A DNA stretch of 64,000 bases from Planctomycetaceae bacterium (GCA_031277105.1 JAISLW010000268.1:34698-98697), one strand, 5' to 3'; positions 55,859 to 64,000 are shown, counted from the first letter of the stretch. Made by a program: numbers and translations. Notes: generated by a model from the letters alone, not told the origin.

Positions 55859-56653
55859 TTAAATATTACTATCGTAAATTACGTTATCTGACGCAACAAA
55901 CGGAATAATAATAGGTACATCAGGATAACGGTTATGCAAGAACTCTATTACTTTTTCCCAATTGTTAAAATTTATTGTGTGCGATTTATCGCTAGACACA
56001 ATTACGTCCCATTGATTGTCGTTATTGACAATCTTAATTACAAAATCGCGCACGTGCGCCGTACAAAGAAACACAATATATTTCTTATCAGATCGTTGTA
56101 CTATTTCGACGTATCTGCTAAACGGGATTTCATTACATTTTGGAAAAACAATTTTATGTACAACTATTTGACTATTTATGCGATTTCGACGGGCTATAAA
56201 CTCTTCACGTAAATTTTGTACAGGTTCTTTTTCACCAACAACATTGTTGAATTGCGACAACGGTTTTGTTGTTTCTACTTTTTCAAGCGATTGCTCATTT
56301 GCGATAGCGGATTCTGTAAATTGACGTACTGTTCTGACTAATTCTTGAAACGGGTCGCAATCTTTTTTCCAACCCGTGAACCGTGATACAACTTTTGACC
56401 ACGCACAAACGTACCGTAATTTACCCGTTATACGAAACGTATATTCGTACTTGCCGTTCAAATCACCTGTACATCGTAAATTATCCAACCGTATTTCACC
56501 GAACACCAAAAAAATACGCCGCAATTCAATTTCAGGGAAACGAGCGCGGAAAATATCCAATTTAGCGCCGTTTACAGTTTGAACTGTCGGCATTACTGAT
56601 ACTTCCATATCCCACAACGGAACATCGCCAAAACTACATAATAACCACGACAT
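55859..56653 (-). CDS. hypothetical protein with C-terminal VPIII-type orphan domain
   Basis: VIEFLHNRYPDVPIIIPFV. Confidence 0.55.
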   Translation of the reverse strand: MSWLLCSFGDVPLWDMEVSVMPTVQTVNGAKLDIFRARFPEIELRRIFLVFGEIRLDNLRCTGDLNGKYEYTFRITGKLRYVCAWSKVVSRFTGWKKDCDPFQELVRTVRQFTESAIANEQSLEKVETTKPLSQFNNVVGEKEPVQNLREEFIARRNRINSQIVVHKIVFPKCNEIPFSRYVEIVQRSDKKYIVFLCTAHVRDFVIKIVNNDNQWDVIVSSDKSHTINFNNWEKVIEFLHNRYPDVPIIIPFVASDNVIYDSNI

Positions 56654-56719
56654 TTTTATACTCCCTGCTACTAAAAATAATCAACAACGCATCAAACACG
56701 TAACGTTTGACTAGTCACG

Positions 56720-56744
56720 TATGCCAACAACTCGATCAAGAATT
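56720..56744 (-). promoter_or_regulatory. class 1 promoter motif (13-nt spacer)
   Basis: AATTCT-N13-GGCATA upstream of 56653 start. Confidence 0.5.
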
Positions 56745-57062
56745 AATCGATAATTGTCCGTTTTGTAACAATTGTGTAAAAAAACCCAAAAGCTCAAATG
56801 AAGCACACAACGAAACATCATTGCCAAAATGTAAATGTAACGTTTCCAATACTGTATTTTGTATCAATTGACAACATACCTCCAACGACTTCAATTGACG
56901 ATCCCCGTAAACATCATTAGTCGTAATCTCAAACAACCATTGAAACTCACGATCATATCTAATAAAACCAATACGCCACTTATTGACATATACATCAAAA
57001 CGATTCAAATCGTTTTCCAACTGTCTAAATACCAATTCAACTTGCATAGTCAACCACCCCAT
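56736..57062 (-). CDS. orphan-family protein (IGVI-type domain)
   Basis: DVYVNKWRIGFIRYDREFQWLFEI. Confidence 0.5.
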   Translation of the reverse strand: MGWLTMQVELVFRQLENDLNRFDVYVNKWRIGFIRYDREFQWLFEITTNDVYGDRQLKSLEVCCQLIQNTVLETLHLHFGNDVSLCASFELLGFFTQLLQNGQLSINS

Positions 57063-57123
57063 TAAAAATTTCTAACTTGTAACCAAATCAAAACAGTAGT
57101 AAATTATCACCGTACTAATATTG

Positions 57124-57147
57124 TATGCCACTTTACAACCAAAAATT
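57124..57147 (-). promoter_or_regulatory. class 1 promoter motif
   Basis: AATTTT-N12-GGCATA upstream of 57062 start. Confidence 0.6.
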
Positions 57148-57260
57148 AAATTTATTACCATCCAAATTTGACTCAACAAAACAACTATTGACCATCAATG
57201 TAAACACAAAACAACACACTAAAAAAACAACCGATAACGACCCGATAAAATTCAACCGAT

Positions 57261-57720
57261 CGCTAACGTTTATCGCTAACGTTTATCGCTAACGCTTATC
57301 GCTAACGCTTATCGCTAACGTTTATCGCTAACGTTTATCGCTAACGTTTATCGCTAACGCTTATCGCTAACGCTTACTGCTAACGCTTATCAATAACGCT
57401 TATCGCTAACGTTTATCGCTAACGTTTATCGCTAACGTTTGTTGACCGGTTGACCGATCGCTAACGCTTATCGCTAACGTTTATCGCTAACGCTTATCGC
57501 TAACGCTTATCAATAACGCTTATCGCTAACGCTTATCAATAACGCTTATCGCTAACGCTTATCGCTAACGTTTATCGCTAACGTTTATCGCTAACGTTTG
57601 TTGACCGGTTGACCGATCGCTAACGCTTATCGCTAACGTTTGTTGACCGGTTGACCGATCGCTAACGCTTATCGCTAACGTTTGTTGACCGGTTGACCGA
57701 TCGCTAACACTTATCGCTTA
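57261..57720. repeat. tandem array of about 30 copies of 13-bp CGCTAACGYTTAT with four GTTGACCGGTTGACCGAT inserts
   Basis: direct reading; register 57261, 57274, 57287 ... ; inserts at 57441, 57600, 57642, 57684. Confidence 0.95.
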
Positions 57721-57723
57721 CTG

Positions 57724-57751
57724 CTCTATTACAATTCGACTTGCAATAGAG
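57724..57751. repeat. dyad CTCTATTACAA-ttcgac-TTGCAATAGAG
   Basis: 11-bp arms with one mismatch. Confidence 0.85.
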
Positions 57752-57822
57752 ACATCTGCTAAAGAACACCTGCCAACGACTAAAGAACAATAGAACAATA
57801 AACACTCGCTACACAATCGCTG

Positions 57823-57850
57823 TTTTGTTACAAGTTGACTTGTAACAAAA
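57823..57850. repeat. perfect dyad TTTTGTTACAAGT-tg-ACTTGTAACAAAA
   Basis: 13-bp perfect arms. Confidence 0.95.
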
Positions 57851-57929
57851 CCATCTGACGATGACCACATTAAAGATAACAAAACAACCGATAAAGAATA
57901 ACTTTAACGACATTTCATCGCCACTCCAA

Positions 57930-58085
57930 ATGAACAGACGAACAGATAAACAGAACAAGAATGAACAATCGAAAGAGAACGAACAGATGAACAGACGAAC
58001 AGATGAACAAGAACAGATGAACAAGAACAGACGAACAAGAATGAACAAAAGAACAGACGAACAATCGAAAGAGAACGAAAGAGAA
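57930..58085. repeat. purine-rich GAACAGA/GAACAA low-complexity tract
   Basis: reiterated gaacagatgaacagacgaacaagaa. Confidence 0.85.
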
Positions 58086-58378
58086 TGTTGAATGTTAAAG
58101 GAATTGATTCTTTTTTTTTTGTTAAGTAGAAAATACCCCTGTAAGGAAGGTCGTTTTTGGAATTATTGCGTAGTCAATGAGAGCGTATTTTATTGTTTTT
58201 TACTTCTTTTTATTGCACTATTAGACCGTTGATTACGCTGACAACATAGATTTACGTTGCAAAACGCAAATAAATCGAGCAGGAATAACAAGAAAAATAG
58301 CTATTTTCCAGACGTTGACGCATCGATACCGTTTGGCTCGTATAACCCAGTATTGCGTGATAGATACGGCGTAACAAA

Positions 58379-61222
58379 TTACGCCGTATCGCACGGATTG
58401 CCCCGTTTTGAAGCAGCATAAGCAGAACGCATATAAACGTAATATAACGCTTCCGGCAAACTAGCGCCAAATATAACGTAGAATAAAGCGCTTAAACCCG
58501 AATTTGAAAACGACGGCTCGCGCCTATACGCGATACGACCGTTAATTGAATTCGATGTTTCAGGCAAAGAATAACGCAACAATTCATCAATTAATTTCGT
58601 ACCGCATAATTGTTCAAATTGACCGTTTTGTAACGCTTTTTGTAGCGCTGCACGTTCGGTTTCAATTTTCGATTTTTGCTCCGCTTGTTCTTCAGCTGAT
58701 AACAATTCACATTTTAACCCTTTGATACGGGAAGATCTTTTGTAATTAATTGTTTTTTCGTGAAACGCAGGTAAATTCTTAAAACCGCACATAATACGCC
58801 AAAATCGATGCGATATAAGACTGATTTGTTGCGATTTCCTATAATTTTCAGACGCTGTTGAATAACCGTAACGCTGCATTACAGGCGATTTAATCGAATC
58901 AATCGCAAACGATTGATCACTGTTAGCATCAAAAGACCATTTATAACGAAGTAATTCCATTACCATTTCCACAAATAGTTCTTGATACTCTTTGTAATAT
59001 TGGTCGCAGTTTTCATGCGTTATCGCAACTAGCATTTTGGCTACGTGTTTGTTTATTATTTTGCGCCGTTTGTCGTTTAACGGTTGTGTACGGTCTTTGT
59101 TGTATTGTAATATCCGACCCAGATAATGATTTTTAGACTCTTTTTTATGCCGTATAGGTTTGTCGTCTATGACCATTTCGTTAATCTCTTTTTCGATGTT
59201 TTCCCAAGATGTAAGTAATAACTCTTCTGATTTCTTTTTGGCGGTTGTTGTATAATTTTTATCGCCGTACCGTTTATTTATTTCTTTGTTGTAAATTGAT
59301 TTGACCATTTCCTCTATTTTTTTATCGGGTAACGGCGAATCGAATTGTGAATTGTATTCTAGCGCTTGTTCTAATATTTCAGAATAATCTCGTAATTTGT
59401 TGCTAGAATTCATTATTGAACCGATGTAACGTAAAGTTTCCGTATGTTTGCTGCCGCCGCTTGCAATATTAAGTTTAATACGGTTTGTTTTATTTTGCCG
59501 TTTATCAGCCGCTTGCGTCGCCTGCGTAATAGCAACCGCCGTTTCACGCGTCATTACAGAACGCCGCAACACGTTATCAGAAATGTTGACAGCGCCTTCT
59601 ATTTCAGGAACAATTGCAGTGTTAAACCGATAATTTTTCGTTGTTGCAACGGCAATTCGCTTGTCAACCGTTTGCGATTGAATTGCAATTTCATAACGCT
59701 GCAATATCTTTGACAACTCCGGCAAAATTACAGATTTCATAAAGTAATCAAAAGCATCGTTATATTCGGACTCCGAAATAGCGTTGTAATCATATCGATC
59801 TTTTAATTGCGATAATCTTTGGTTATGCCTAGACAACAACATAAGAATAACAAAAGTTTTATACGGTAATTGCGGAAATTTATCAGACGTAACAGGAATA
59901 TCATCGCAATCGCAAGAACCGTCGCAAGGCAGCAACGACAAGAACTCTTCCGATAATTCGTTTTTATAATTTTTTTTATTTTTGGTATTGATTGCGATGT
60001 ATTCGCCGTTTTTTGTTTTAGAGCCTTCGCACATTATTGCTTGGTTGCAGCCCCAGAACATTTCGCCAAGATTAAACGGCAATACGCAATGCCCGTTATC
60101 GTTTACACCCGTACATAATAATATATCGTCATATTTCAATACGTATTGCAAGTGTACGCCAGGCGTATGTTCATCGCTGCCAGGAGTACGTATAATTTCA
60201 GCAGGCGGTAAATCAATATACTTGCACAACATTGACCATTCCTGCCGCATTCGTTTAGATAACGAATCAATATCGATAACAACTTGATTGTCAAGCCGGA
60301 AAAAATAATTATAATCAGTAGGAATACCGTTATTTATACTGCTCGTCATTTTGCAGATTTCGTCATGTTTTTTAGTAGCGCTTGAAATCGGTATCCATTT
60401 AAGTTGCTTTTTAGAATTAGGATACGCGGGCAGTACATAACGGCATTTGTTTATCTGGTTGATCGCTACATCCAAACATACGCCCCGTAATTCATGTTTC
60501 AAGTAACGGGCTTCTTTAACAGGTTTGGATAAATCCCGCTTGGATTGCGTAAACTTAAAATATTGACCTGTTTCTAATTTATGCGTAAAACATACATGTT
60601 GGTTGAATTTAGATTTATATTCAGCGCCCTCTAAAACTGTACCTAAAACGGAATCAATCGCAAACGGATCGTAATATTGCCGTTTTTTAGGCGACGGATT
60701 AAAACGGTTAGACCTGTCGTTTTTGTTTTTGCACTTTGACGATAACGATATTTGCCGTATTGTATAGAACGAATTTGCATCTGATTCAAATTTATCTTTG
60801 ACACATTGCGTAAATCGGTATAACTTACCGTCCGTACAATGCTCGGCTACGTACACTTGCCGACCTGATTTAGTCTTGTAACTCTTTTTAATTAAATAGT
60901 CAGGGTTATTATACGGCGACGCAACGTACTCTTTAATCGATTTATTTGGTTTCGTAGATTTTTTTACAAGATTATACGCATCAGCAACAATACTAGTTCT
61001 TCCAGATTCATAATGTTCAAATGAAATATTAGACCGTTCTACAACAGGACTAACTATATTTTTCATTTTAGTTTTACCTGTATAAATCCCAGACGAACAT
61101 ACGACCTTTTTCGTATTATCGCTTATATCAGAATCCATTACGTAACTAGCAGACGTTACGCAACTAACGGGTAATCGCTTATCAGAAATTTCGTTACAAC
61201 TTAAATAATAATTTTGCGCCAT
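58379..61222 (-). CDS. PrimPol/AEP-like replication protein with PriCT-like segment
   Basis: VVIDIDSLSKRM (DxD-like), TPGVHLQY (sxH-like), SGGSKHTETLRYIGSIMNSSNKLRDYSEILEQALEYNSQFDSPLPDKKIEEMVKSIYNK (PriCT-like). Confidence 0.5.
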   Translation of the reverse strand: MAQNYYLSCNEISDKRLPVSCVTSASYVMDSDISDNTKKVVCSSGIYTGKTKMKNIVSPVVERSNISFEHYESGRTSIVADAYNLVKKSTKPNKSIKEYVASPYNNPDYLIKKSYKTKSGRQVYVAEHCTDGKLYRFTQCVKDKFESDANSFYTIRQISLSSKCKNKNDRSNRFNPSPKKRQYYDPFAIDSVLGTVLEGAEYKSKFNQHVCFTHKLETGQYFKFTQSKRDLSKPVKEARYLKHELRGVCLDVAINQINKCRYVLPAYPNSKKQLKWIPISSATKKHDEICKMTSSINNGIPTDYNYFFRLDNQVVIDIDSLSKRMRQEWSMLCKYIDLPPAEIIRTPGSDEHTPGVHLQYVLKYDDILLCTGVNDNGHCVLPFNLGEMFWGCNQAIMCEGSKTKNGEYIAINTKNKKNYKNELSEEFLSLLPCDGSCDCDDIPVTSDKFPQLPYKTFVILMLLSRHNQRLSQLKDRYDYNAISESEYNDAFDYFMKSVILPELSKILQRYEIAIQSQTVDKRIAVATTKNYRFNTAIVPEIEGAVNISDNVLRRSVMTRETAVAITQATQAADKRQNKTNRIKLNIASGGSKHTETLRYIGSIMNSSNKLRDYSEILEQALEYNSQFDSPLPDKKIEEMVKSIYNKEINKRYGDKNYTTTAKKKSEELLLTSWENIEKEINEMVIDDKPIRHKKESKNHYLGRILQYNKDRTQPLNDKRRKIINKHVAKMLVAITHENCDQYYKEYQELFVEMVMELLRYKWSFDANSDQSFAIDSIKSPVMQRYGYSTASENYRKSQQISLISHRFWRIMCGFKNLPAFHEKTINYKRSSRIKGLKCELLSAEEQAEQKSKIETERAALQKALQNGQFEQLCGTKLIDELLRYSLPETSNSINGRIAYRREPSFSNSGLSALFYVIFGASLPEALYYVYMRSAYAASKRGNPCDTA

Positions 61223-61477
61223 AATTTTAAAATAAAAAAAGCGTAAAACCGTCCTGAATTAATAGTATTCAACACATTTATGGCAAATTACAAAAGCAAT
61301 TTAACCACGAACTCGCCAACAAAAACCAATTCAATTAATTAGGCGACGATTTTACGCTATATTCTACACTTTTTTATTTTAAAATTTGTTTTTGTTGTCG
61401 AGCGTTTTTGTGTCCAACAGCGGCATATTACCACAAAACATAAAAACCGTGTCATTACTCATATATTATTTAACAAA

Positions 61478-61868
61478 AAAATTGAAAAATTATTTTTATA
61501 CACGTTTGACTATTTATCAAATTCAATCGCAAATTTGCATTCTCTGTTTTGTTGATCGAATTGGCATCTGTTTTATTATCTGATTTAACCCAAAAAAAAT
61601 TTGAAAAATGTTTTTGCACACGTTTGACTATTTATCAAAATCTATACGCAACCTTTATACACGGCAAACGGTATCAACTTCTACGACTAAATCCAACGTA
61701 AACTCTTAATCCGTGCGGGGCGTAAATCAATCCAACAACACGACAAAAATAACCAGAATTGACGTAAACGTTGCATACTGCGATCCCAGTTTACGACAAC
61801 GCGTACCTCAAAAACAAACGCAATAAGAATAAATTGACGTAAACCTTGAATCCGTGCGGGGCGTAAAT
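61478..61868. repeat. non-coding region with direct repeats
   Basis: CACGTTTGACTATTTATCAAA twice (about 61499 and 61619); ACGTAAACNCTTRAATCCGTGCGGGGCGTAAATCAATC twice (about 61697 and 61837). Confidence 0.8.
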
Positions 61869-62404
61869 CAATCTCTACACTTATTGCACACGTTGACTAT
61901 TCCTAAACCGCCGTCAAGATTTTTATATTCAGCCGCTATTTGAACCAAATCCAATTCCGTATAACGCGACCGACTCATTAAAGGATAAACAGAAAAAAAT
62001 AAACGCATAAATCCATCATTGCCCAATCGATGACGTTTTTCTATTATAAAATCGATTATTTCACCAGATTTGTACAATTGCAGCGTTGTACAAATCGGAC
62101 GCATATTGACCATCATTCCAGACCGCAACCATTTCATTTCTATATCATCATCAATCTGCAACGCTTGAATTATATCCTCGTGAATATAACCAGGATAAAA
62201 CGTATGTTTCCATTTAATTCCAGATATTACGTTACCGTACTCCAACGCAAATTTCCAATCAGATAAAAACAATAAATTAGTCAATAACGAACCCGAAATC
62301 ACACGAACATCATTACCACTATCATCATAACGATAAACAATATAACGGACAACTTCATTCACACAGGCTATGTTCGATGACAAACTCACTTTATTATTTC
62401 CCAT
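61868..62404 (-). CDS. hypothetical protein, 178 aa
   Basis: long ORF. Confidence 0.5.
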   Translation of the reverse strand: MGNNKVSLSSNIACVNEVVRYIVYRYDDSGNDVRVISGSLLTNLLFLSDWKFALEYGNVISGIKWKHTFYPGYIHEDIIQALQIDDDIEMKWLRSGMMVNMRPICTTLQLYKSGEIIDFIIEKRHRLGNDGFMRLFFSVYPLMSRSRYTELDLVQIAAEYKNLDGGLGIVNVCNKCRD

Positions 62405-62844
62405 TTTATGTTAGATTTCTGACTTCCTAGATTAAGCAGTTTATAAAAATCTTCTACGCTTGACCATTCTTTCGTATTGTACCTGACAGAAATGACAGCA
62501 GTACGATGCGTAACTTTATCGACATCACCTGATAATCCATTTGTACCGCCAGATTGCGATAACGATTGGGCAGCAATCAAACCTGCAAAATGAAATTCGA
62601 CATTATCCAACAACGTTATATTAGCAACTCCAGTCGATAAACACACGGCAACATCAAGATCAAAACACGACCACCAAACCGCAACTGCCGATAAATCAAT
62701 AAATACACCCCCACTGCGAAACAAAAAATCTATACAATTACGCAACCCGCTAAACTTGACCGAATACTGATTTACCCTCAAATCGCCATAAACAGGCAAC
62801 GATAATATTTCCCGTACATTTGTCATATCTGCAATAACAGCCAA
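62386..62844 (-). CDS. hypothetical protein, 152 aa
   Basis: ORF overlapping the next gene. Confidence 0.5.
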   Translation of the reverse strand: MAVIADMTNVREILSLPVYGDLRVNQYSVKFSGLRNCIDFLFRSGGVFIDLSAVAVWWSCFDLDVAVCLSTGVANITLLDNVEFHFAGLIAAQSLSQSGGTNGLSGDVDKVTHRTAVISVRYNTKEWSSVEDFYKLLNLGSQKSNIKWEIIK

Positions 62845-62886
62845 AGTAAAAATTACAATTTTAATTAAAATAATATACGCTGTTTT

Positions 62887-63510
62887 TCAACGAACCATCC
62901 AATTATCTACGTCTATTTTCTTACAGTTATGTTGCGGATTAGTGAATCGTTTTCTATCGCCGAAATCATCCACAATTTGACCGCTTTCGATAAACCTTAC
63001 ACGATACTCGATCCGAATATAAGGCAACATTAAGTAATCTTGAATAGACTCTGTAATTTTGGATTGCAATTGGTCAATTAGATCGTTGACGTTTTCCCGT
63101 ATTACGTAAAAATTGAAATAATTGTTTTGGAATAGTCCACCGTTAAACTCGTATTTGCATATACCCGCTGAATAGTTTATTACACCAATAAAATGACCGT
63201 TTAATTCAACACGCCAATCATAATCAGGATGCGGACGTACATCTATAATTTCTATTCTATACGTTACTGTACTTGCCGCCGTCAAACACTCCTCAAAAAC
63301 ATTATTGCAAAACCGCATCTCTAACGAATCGTTTATAACACTTTTGAGAAACAACCTATCAGTTTCGTTTACAATACAATTATCAATCAACTCGTCTATT
63401 AGACCTAATTGGTTACAAACGTCTTTGACCGCTCTATTGAGACGATTTTCATAATTTGATACATACCGCTTACAAAATTCAATTAAATTCATTTTCATTA
63501 CTTTGACCAT
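62887..63510 (-). CDS. two-domain orphan protein (MDLISFCKKYV-type + IGVI-type)
   Basis: MNLIEFCKRYV N-terminus; WRVELNGHFIGVINYSAGICKYEF C-terminus. Confidence 0.55.
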   Translation of the reverse strand: MVKVMKMNLIEFCKRYVSNYENRLNRAVKDVCNQLGLIDELIDNCIVNETDRLFLKSVINDSLEMRFCNNVFEECLTAASTVTYRIEIIDVRPHPDYDWRVELNGHFIGVINYSAGICKYEFNGGLFQNNYFNFYVIRENVNDLIDQLQSKITESIQDYLMLPYIRIEYRVRFIESGQIVDDFGDRKRFTNPQHNCKKIDVDNWMVR

Positions 63511-63558
63511 CGTCGTTATAATAATCTCATACTTCTAATATTGTAAATTTATCTATTA

Positions 63559-63582
63559 TATGCCGACAAATAAACAAAAATT
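63559..63582 (-). promoter_or_regulatory. class 1 promoter motif
   Basis: AATTTT-N12-GGCATA upstream of 63510 start. Confidence 0.6.
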
Positions 63583-63599
63583 AAAATACGTTTGACCAT

Positions 63600-63647
63600 A
63601 TCTACCATAGTAGAAATTAAATAATACTTTTGCAATAGTAAAAGTAT
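63600..63647 (-). repeat. two-hairpin element ending in Cas12a-like repeat
   Basis: ATACTTTTACTATTGCAAAAGTATTATTTAATTTCTACTATGGTAGAT. Confidence 0.75.
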
Positions 63648-63654
63648 AAATGTC

Positions 63655-63681
63655 ATTATATTGTTAAGATAGAATGGTCAA
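63655..63681 (-). promoter_or_regulatory. class 2 promoter motif
   Basis: TTGACC-N15-TATAAT just before two-hairpin element. Confidence 0.6.
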
Positions 63682-63717
63682 AGTAAAAAATTAAAATTTT
63701 GTTGAATTTTTAACAAA

Positions 63718-64000
63718 TCAACCTAACAGTTCGTCCAAAAACTTATCGCGACCCACATCGCCGCTCGAACCCGAACCCGCATCAGACGAAACACCTGCAT
63801 AACTACACCAAACAGACTTCGAATACGAAACCTTGCTAACAGGACGCTCACGCTCCAACTCACTACGAAACCGTAACTGAAAATCAGAAGGTTGTGAATT
63901 ACACGCACGACCAGTACCCTTGTACAACAAATGCTGCAAAGCACACAATATACGATTAAAATACTCATCATCCCGATGAAAATCATTCGGCTCCGTACGC
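63718..64000 (-). CDS. partial hypothetical protein running off the window
   Basis: frame stays open to the edge (RTEPNDFHRDDEYFNRILCALQHLLYKGTGRACN...). Confidence 0.55.
   Translation of the reverse strand, partial: RTEPNDFHRDDEYFNRILCALQHLLYKGTGRACNSQPSDFQLRFRSELERERPVSKVSYSKSVWCSYAGVSSDAGSGSSGDVGRDKFLDELLG

Noticed and set aside
57261-57720. CRISPR array interpretation of the 13-bp repeats
   Set aside because: No unique spacers; units are contiguous 13-mers with a repeated 16-18 bp insert, typical of iterons.
57809-58091. ORFs 57809..58048 (-) and 57861..58091 (+)
   Set aside because: Both are translations of the GAACAGA low-complexity tract; no RBS, implausible composition.
9600-63600. 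GGCATA sites as sigma-54 (-24/-12) promoters
   Set aside because: No GC at the required spacing downstream of GG; the conserved partner box is upstream (AATTTT-N12).
1-64000. Complete CRISPR-Cas system to go with the Cas12a-like repeats
   Set aside because: No repeat-spacer-repeat array and no Cas12a, Cas1, Cas2 or Cas4-like ORF found in the ORF track; repeats are solitary and intergenic.

Overview
AT-rich window of a large tailed-phage or prophage-like genome. Nearly every gene is on the minus strand. From left to right it carries: two unknown genes; a tail-fibre/virion cassette with paralogous modules (1.7-6.3 kb); a UDG + 3'-5' exonuclease fusion and a sliding-clamp-like protein (6.4-8.9 kb); a family of proteins sharing a conserved ~33-aa N-terminal tag (9.7-23 kb); a ParB / PAPS-reductase / FkbM methyltransferase / glycosyltransferase cluster leading to a small-terminase-like gene (14.6-22.5 kb); a RelA/SpoT-domain + RloB-like + RloA-like (AAA) operon (23.2-26.4 kb); a split Rad50/Mre11-like set (27.9-31.3 kb); a beta-class DNA methyltransferase and a sigma-70-like factor; a radical SAM gene beside three FETNSSS paralogues; RNA ligase + HAD 3'-phosphatase next to an odd tRNA-like gene; a long run of small orphan genes forming expanded paralogous families (42-57 kb); and a PrimPol-like replication gene flanked by a ~30-copy 13-bp tandem array with twin dyads (candidate origin). 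The main non-coding finding is a set of dispersed solitary elements that closely resemble type V-A (Cas12a) CRISPR direct repeats. Three are full-length-like (GTGATAAGACCTTATATTTCTACTRTTGTAGAT), two of them placed directly after a recurrent phage promoter motif and the third after a degenerate version of it. No cas gene or array is visible in the window. They are candidate RNA anti-CRISPRs (solitary repeat units). Two further genome-wide signals are a class 1 promoter motif (AATTTT/AATTCY-N12-GGCATA, 18 sites) and a class 2 promoter motif (CTTTGAY-N15-TATAAT, 9 sites). All family calls come from reading the sequence; no database search was run.
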